Shown here one piece after another: positions 31,878-34,286 of a DNA stretch of 34,286 nucleotides. The DNA is taken from positions 1 through 34,286 of the forward strand of contig DATAWZ010000008.1 of the NCBI GenBank assembly GCA_036266975.1, read 5' to 3'. The position numbers and the translations under genes were made by a program. Within the stretch, counting starts at the first letter, position 1, and each line of letters begins with the position of its first letter. Under the pieces are notes generated by a model that saw nothing but the letters and a program-made list of their open reading frames with translations, was not told where the DNA came from and did not search any database. The DNA comes from DATAWZ01 sp036266975 (GTDB taxonomy: Bacteria; Actinomycetota; Thermoleophilia; Solirubrobacterales; Solirubrobacteraceae).

Positions 31878-32176
31878 GCCGCGGCCTCGCGCCGGGCCGC
31901 CGAGAGGATCTGCTCCTCCGAGACCGCCAGGCGATCGCGCTGGGCGATGTCGAACAGGCGCTGGGCGATCTCGGCCTCGAGCGGCTCGCGCCGACCCTGC
32001 TCGAAGGTCTCGCGCTGGCTCTGCAGGTCGCTCTCGTCCAGGGCCGGGAGCCCGTCGCGCTCGCGCTGGGCGTTGATCGTGTCCGGCAGCTCGTGCAGGT
32101 CTTCAGCGCGGAGGACCGGGTCGCGCTCTCCGCGGACCACCGGGTCCGCGGGCTCGGGGGGCTCGCGGCGCCACAT
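31859..32176 (-). CDS. Small charged helical protein of unknown function
   Basis: 105 residues, very rich in Glu, Arg and Gln, predicted mostly helical (DLQSQRETFEQGRREPLEAE, LFDIAQRDRLAVSEEQIL). No family recognised. The ATG at 32176 has GAGG immediately upstream, too close for a normal ribosome site, and TACTCT (32192-32187) ten bases upstream. The frame lies opposite the methyltransferase end, overlapping by 19 bases. Coding is supported by the sensible amino-acid composition with no low-complexity Arg/Pro shadow pattern, but it could be spurious. Confidence 0.6.
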   Translation of the reverse strand: MWRREPPEPADPVVRGERDPVLRAEDLHELPDTINAQRERDGLPALDESDLQSQRETFEQGRREPLEAEIAQRLFDIAQRDRLAVSEEQILSAARREAAAQLGLR

Positions 32177-32200
32177 CCTCGGCCAGAGAGTACGCCCCGC

Positions 32201-32844
32201 TCAGGTGAGGAAGCGCGCGACGTCCTGCGCCTCGCGCTCCAGCGCCTGCCGGTCTCGGCGCGCGAGCGCCCCGAACGGCGCGAGCGCGACCTTGCCGCCC
32301 GGCTGCGTCCAGGTCCCGACCGCGACCCCGCCGACGAGCATCACCGCGCGGATGATCCCGTTGGCCTGCTCGCCGTCGACGACCGGGCCGCGAACGATCA
32401 GCCCCCCGACGGGCGGCGAGGAGCAGCAGGTGGATGAAGGCCTGCCCGGCGACCGGGATCGAGGCTCGCTCGAGCCGCCCGCGCAGCGCCGCCCGCGAGA
32501 GCGGCCCGTCGACCGCGAGCGCGCTCCGGCCTGGGCGGGCGAGTCCTCGGCCAGGCGCCGCGCGCCGCTGGTCTGCGACCGCGGCGCGGTCACAGCGTGC
32601 AGCCACGGGTAGTCCTCGCGGCGCACGAGGTGCAGCGTCCCGCGGCACAGCCACGTGACGACCAGCGCGCCCTGCCCGAGCGCCTCGTCGACGTCGGCGC
32701 GCGCAGAGCGCTCGACCGCGCCCGCACGGCGAGGCGAGACCCGCGCGGATCCTGCGCCTGCACCGCCAGCAGCCGCTCGACCGCGAAGCCCACGTCGCCG
32801 GCCGGCGGGCCGCTCAGCAGCTGGGCGGCGAAGCGCTCCCTCAC
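32201..32844 (-). pseudogene. Decayed winged-helix DNA glycosylase (AlkZ-like) gene
   Basis: Translating all three minus-strand frames gives consecutive pieces of one winged-helix 'HTH_42'/AlkZ-like protein. VRERFAAQLLSGPP...LAVQAQDPRGSRLAVRARSS is in the first frame. After about 32700, DVDEALGQGALVVTWLCRGT and LHLVRREDYPWLHAV are in the second. ALAVDGPLSRAALRGRLERA and AGQAFIHLLLLAARRG are in the third. GLIVRGPVVDGEQ and TWTQPGGKVALAPFGALARR return to the second, ending at 32201. At least three frameshifts and a large internal deletion (the middle of the usual ~350-400 residues) make it non-functional. Its GTG start overlaps the stop of the PEP-mutase-family gene (GTGA), the fossil of a coupled operon. 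Confidence 0.8.
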
Positions 32845-33614
32845 GAACCGAACGCCGGGCGCGCGACGGCGGCGCCGCGGGCGGCGGCGTCGGCGAAGCC
32901 ATACGTCCCGTGCTCGAGCAGCTCGCGGGCGACGTCCGCCGCCGCGCCGAGTGCCGCGAAGGCGAACCCGCTGCCGACCGAGATGCGCGCCACGCCGAGC
33001 TCGGCCAGCTCGGCCACGGGCGACACCCCGGCGCGCGCGAGCACGTTGACCGGCCGCCCGACGACGGTGACGAGCTCGCGCAGCACCTCGGCACGATCGG
33101 CGAGCGGCGCGAACAGCACGTCGGCGCCGGCGACCTCGTAGGCCTGCAGACGGGCGATGGTCTCGGCCACGTCGGGGCGCCCGCGGGTGAAGGTCTCGGC
33201 CCGCGCGGTGATCAGCAGCTCCCCGTCGGCGGCGCCGACCGCCTCCGCGACGCGCGCCGCCGCCTCGTCGATCGGCAGCAGCCGCTCGCCGTCCCAATCC
33301 TCGATCGAGCAGCCGGCCAGGCCGGCGTCGACGGCCATCCGCACGGTGCCGGCCGGATCGCCGAAGCAGTCCTCCAGGTCGGCCGAGACCGGCACGTCGA
33401 CCGCGGCGACGACCGCGGCGGCGTGGGCGATCGCCTCCTCGCGGGTGACCCCGTAGTCGAGCCGCCCGAGCGTGCCGGCGAAGCCGCTGCTCGAGGTGGC
33501 CAGCGCCTGGAACCCGATCGCGGCGAGCAGACGCGCCGACCCGGCGTCCCATGGATTGGCGATCAGCAGCGGCCGCCCCGGCTGGTGCAGCGCCCTGAAT
33601 TGCTCCGCCCGCAT
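32841..33614 (-). CDS. Isocitrate lyase / PEP mutase-family protein
   Basis: 257-residue TIM-barrel protein of the PEP mutase/isocitrate lyase superfamily, whose members make or break C-C or P-C bonds next to carboxylates (2-methylisocitrate lyase, oxaloacetate hydrolase, phosphonopyruvate-type enzymes). PLLIANPWDAGSARLL, the Mg-binding VPVSADLEDCFGD, GCSIEDWDG and ITARAETFTRG are characteristic. The catalytic KKCGH loop of true isocitrate lyases is absent, so that activity is unlikely. ATG 33614 (MRAEQFRALHQPGRP) is preferred over an upstream ATG that overlaps the divergent gene. TACAAT, a consensus -10, ends seven bases upstream, so leaderless. Substrate unknown. Confidence 0.88.
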   Translation of the reverse strand: MRAEQFRALHQPGRPLLIANPWDAGSARLLAAIGFQALATSSSGFAGTLGRLDYGVTREEAIAHAAAVVAAVDVPVSADLEDCFGDPAGTVRMAVDAGLAGCSIEDWDGERLLPIDEAAARVAEAVGAADGELLITARAETFTRGRPDVAETIARLQAYEVAGADVLFAPLADRAEVLRELVTVVGRPVNVLARAGVSPVAELAELGVARISVGSGFAFAALGAAADVARELLEHGTYGFADAAARGAAVARPAFGS

Positions 33615-33637
33615 GCGCCGGATTGTAGGCTCGGGCC
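33615..33637. promoter_or_regulatory. Back-to-back leaderless promoters sharing two bases
   Basis: Only 23 bp separate two divergent start codons. Minus-strand TACAAT (33627-33622) is seven bases from the ATG at 33614. Plus-strand TAGGCT (33626-33631) is six bases from the ATG at 33638. The two hexamers share the TA at 33626-33627. Confidence 0.6.
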
Positions 33638-34150
33638 ATGGACGGAGGACCACACGAGGTCTCCGCGCGCCACCGGGTGCTGGTGCTGGTCGACGAGGCG
33701 CTCTCGGACCGTCCCCGCTTCGCCTGGAGCGGGGGGCGCGCCTCGTGGGATGGGGAAAAGGGTTATCGCGGGTGGTTCTTCGAAGGCGAGGGGATCCTGT
33801 GGGGCCCGGGAGAGGGTTCGCCGGCGGCCGAGGTGCCCGACCGCTACCGCGAGCGCATCGACGGCGGGGCGTGCACGTTCTGTGTGTGGTTCGAGGACGG
33901 TGAGTGGCGCGGGCAGGCGCCCGAGGGCGTGCTCGACCCGCTGCTCAGCAACGAGGCCGCGGCCGAGTGGGTCGAGCTCGAGCACGGGGAGGCCGAGCTG
34001 GTGCTGCCGCTGGCCAACCTGCTCGACGTCGTCGCCAACGAGATCCCGATGACCCCGCACGCGCTCGCCGCGTTCGCGCGCGACCCCGATGAGCTCGCGG
34101 GGCTGATGGACCGCGCCGCCGAGCTCGGGCTCGAGGCGCTGCCGGCCTAG
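33638..34150 (+). CDS. Hypothetical soluble protein
   Basis: 170 residues, acidic, with several Trp and Gly-rich loops in the first half (FAWSGGRASWDGEKGYRGWF, CTFCVWFEDGEWRG) and a helical second half (AAAEWVELEHGEAELVLPLA, LAAFARDPDELAGLM). No signal peptide, membrane helix or known domain was recognised. The start ATG follows the -10-like TAGGCT by six bases with no ribosome site. Divergent from the PEP-mutase-family gene. Coding is supported by composition and by the convincing promoter; function unknown. Confidence 0.78.
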   Translation: MDGGPHEVSARHRVLVLVDEALSDRPRFAWSGGRASWDGEKGYRGWFFEGEGILWGPGEGSPAAEVPDRYRERIDGGACTFCVWFEDGEWRGQAPEGVLDPLLSNEAAAEWVELEHGEAELVLPLANLLDVVANEIPMTPHALAAFARDPDELAGLMDRAAELGLEALPA

Positions 34151-34286
34151 TGGCACCTCCTGTAAATCCGCTCCCGCTTCGCGGCTGCAAATCTTCGCCT
34201 GGCGGCGTCCTCGGGAGCCGAAATAGCGCTGCTATTCCGGCTCCCTGCGTCCTGGCCATGCTCGATTTTCGCTCGCGAATCGACGA
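34151..34286. repeat. Palindrome-rich terminal intergenic segment
   Basis: A nearly perfect inverted repeat with 15-bp arms and a three-base loop lies at 34213-34227 / 34231-34245 (GGGAGCCGAAATAGC; one A/C mismatch). CGATT/AATCG flank a CGC/GCG pair in a second hairpin near the window end (about 34262-34283). Upstream, AAATC occurs twice (about 34163 and 34187) around CGCTTCGCG. The segment is visibly more AT-rich than the genes. A terminator for the 33638 gene is the simple reading; a dispersed palindromic element is the other. No gene is seen. Confidence 0.55.

Noticed and set aside
32655..34052. Plus-strand 465-codon frame over the PEP-mutase-family gene
   Set aside because: Arg/Pro/Gly-rich with no domain; conflicts with the clear TIM-barrel protein on the minus strand and with the 33638 gene in another frame.

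Overview
This window is very GC-rich, gene-dense chromosomal DNA, most likely from an actinobacterium. Several things point that way: GC-rich third codon positions, ATG, GTG and TTG starts, a monomeric NADP-isocitrate dehydrogenase, a mycobacterial-type gene set for beta-oxidation (FadA2/FabG4/HtdX-like plus FadE pairs) and many apparently leaderless promoters. The class Thermoleophilia (Solirubrobacterales) is my best guess; it rests on the general look of the proteins, not on a marker gene. No rRNA, tRNA, phage or transposon gene was recognised.

Layout. (1) 1-3651: a partial acyl-CoA dehydrogenase with its TetR regulator, a small helix-turn-helix protein and a long-chain acyl-CoA ligase. 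(2) 3681-7429: a Rieske protein, then a coupled MerR / coiled-coil / UbiB-like kinase operon divergent from a short-chain dehydrogenase. (3) 7440-10849: an apparent ECF sigma-factor remnant with its core deleted, a secreted esterase, a four-helix membrane protein and PdxH; the last two are fired from one palindromic promoter. (4) 10899-13076: a membrane-anchored glycoside hydrolase that looks like two genes fused in frame. (5) 13150-19981: a six-gene operon joined by 1-4 base stop/start overlaps: TetR, thiolase, two-domain ketoreductase, hydratase and two acyl-CoA dehydrogenases. (6) 20063-23874, divergent from it: a possible leader peptide, thiolase FadA, FadB, and a small membrane protein whose start codon lies inside a long hairpin. 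(7) 23899-28873: a TetR/MFS efflux pair, a repeat-bearing gap, another acyl-CoA dehydrogenase and a cytochrome P450 of steroid/terpenoid type. (8) 28870-34286: isocitrate dehydrogenase, a methyltransferase, small unknown genes, a shattered AlkZ-like gene behind a PEP-mutase-family gene, and a palindrome-rich end.

Taken together the genes activate acyl chains (ligase), oxidise them (five acyl-CoA dehydrogenases), hydrate, reduce or dehydrogenate and cleave them (hydratase, FabG4-like, FadB, two thiolases) and hydroxylate lipids (P450), under several local TetR/MerR regulators. Isocitrate dehydrogenase would use the acetyl-CoA downstream.

The most unusual signals are regulatory. At least a dozen genes have a TANNNT -10-like hexamer 6-10 bases before the start codon, as expected for leaderless mRNAs. 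Two divergent pairs have overlapping back-to-back -10 elements within 20-23 bases. Others are a hairpin overlapping a start codon, an in-frame repeat insertion in the ketoreductase, and two decayed genes.
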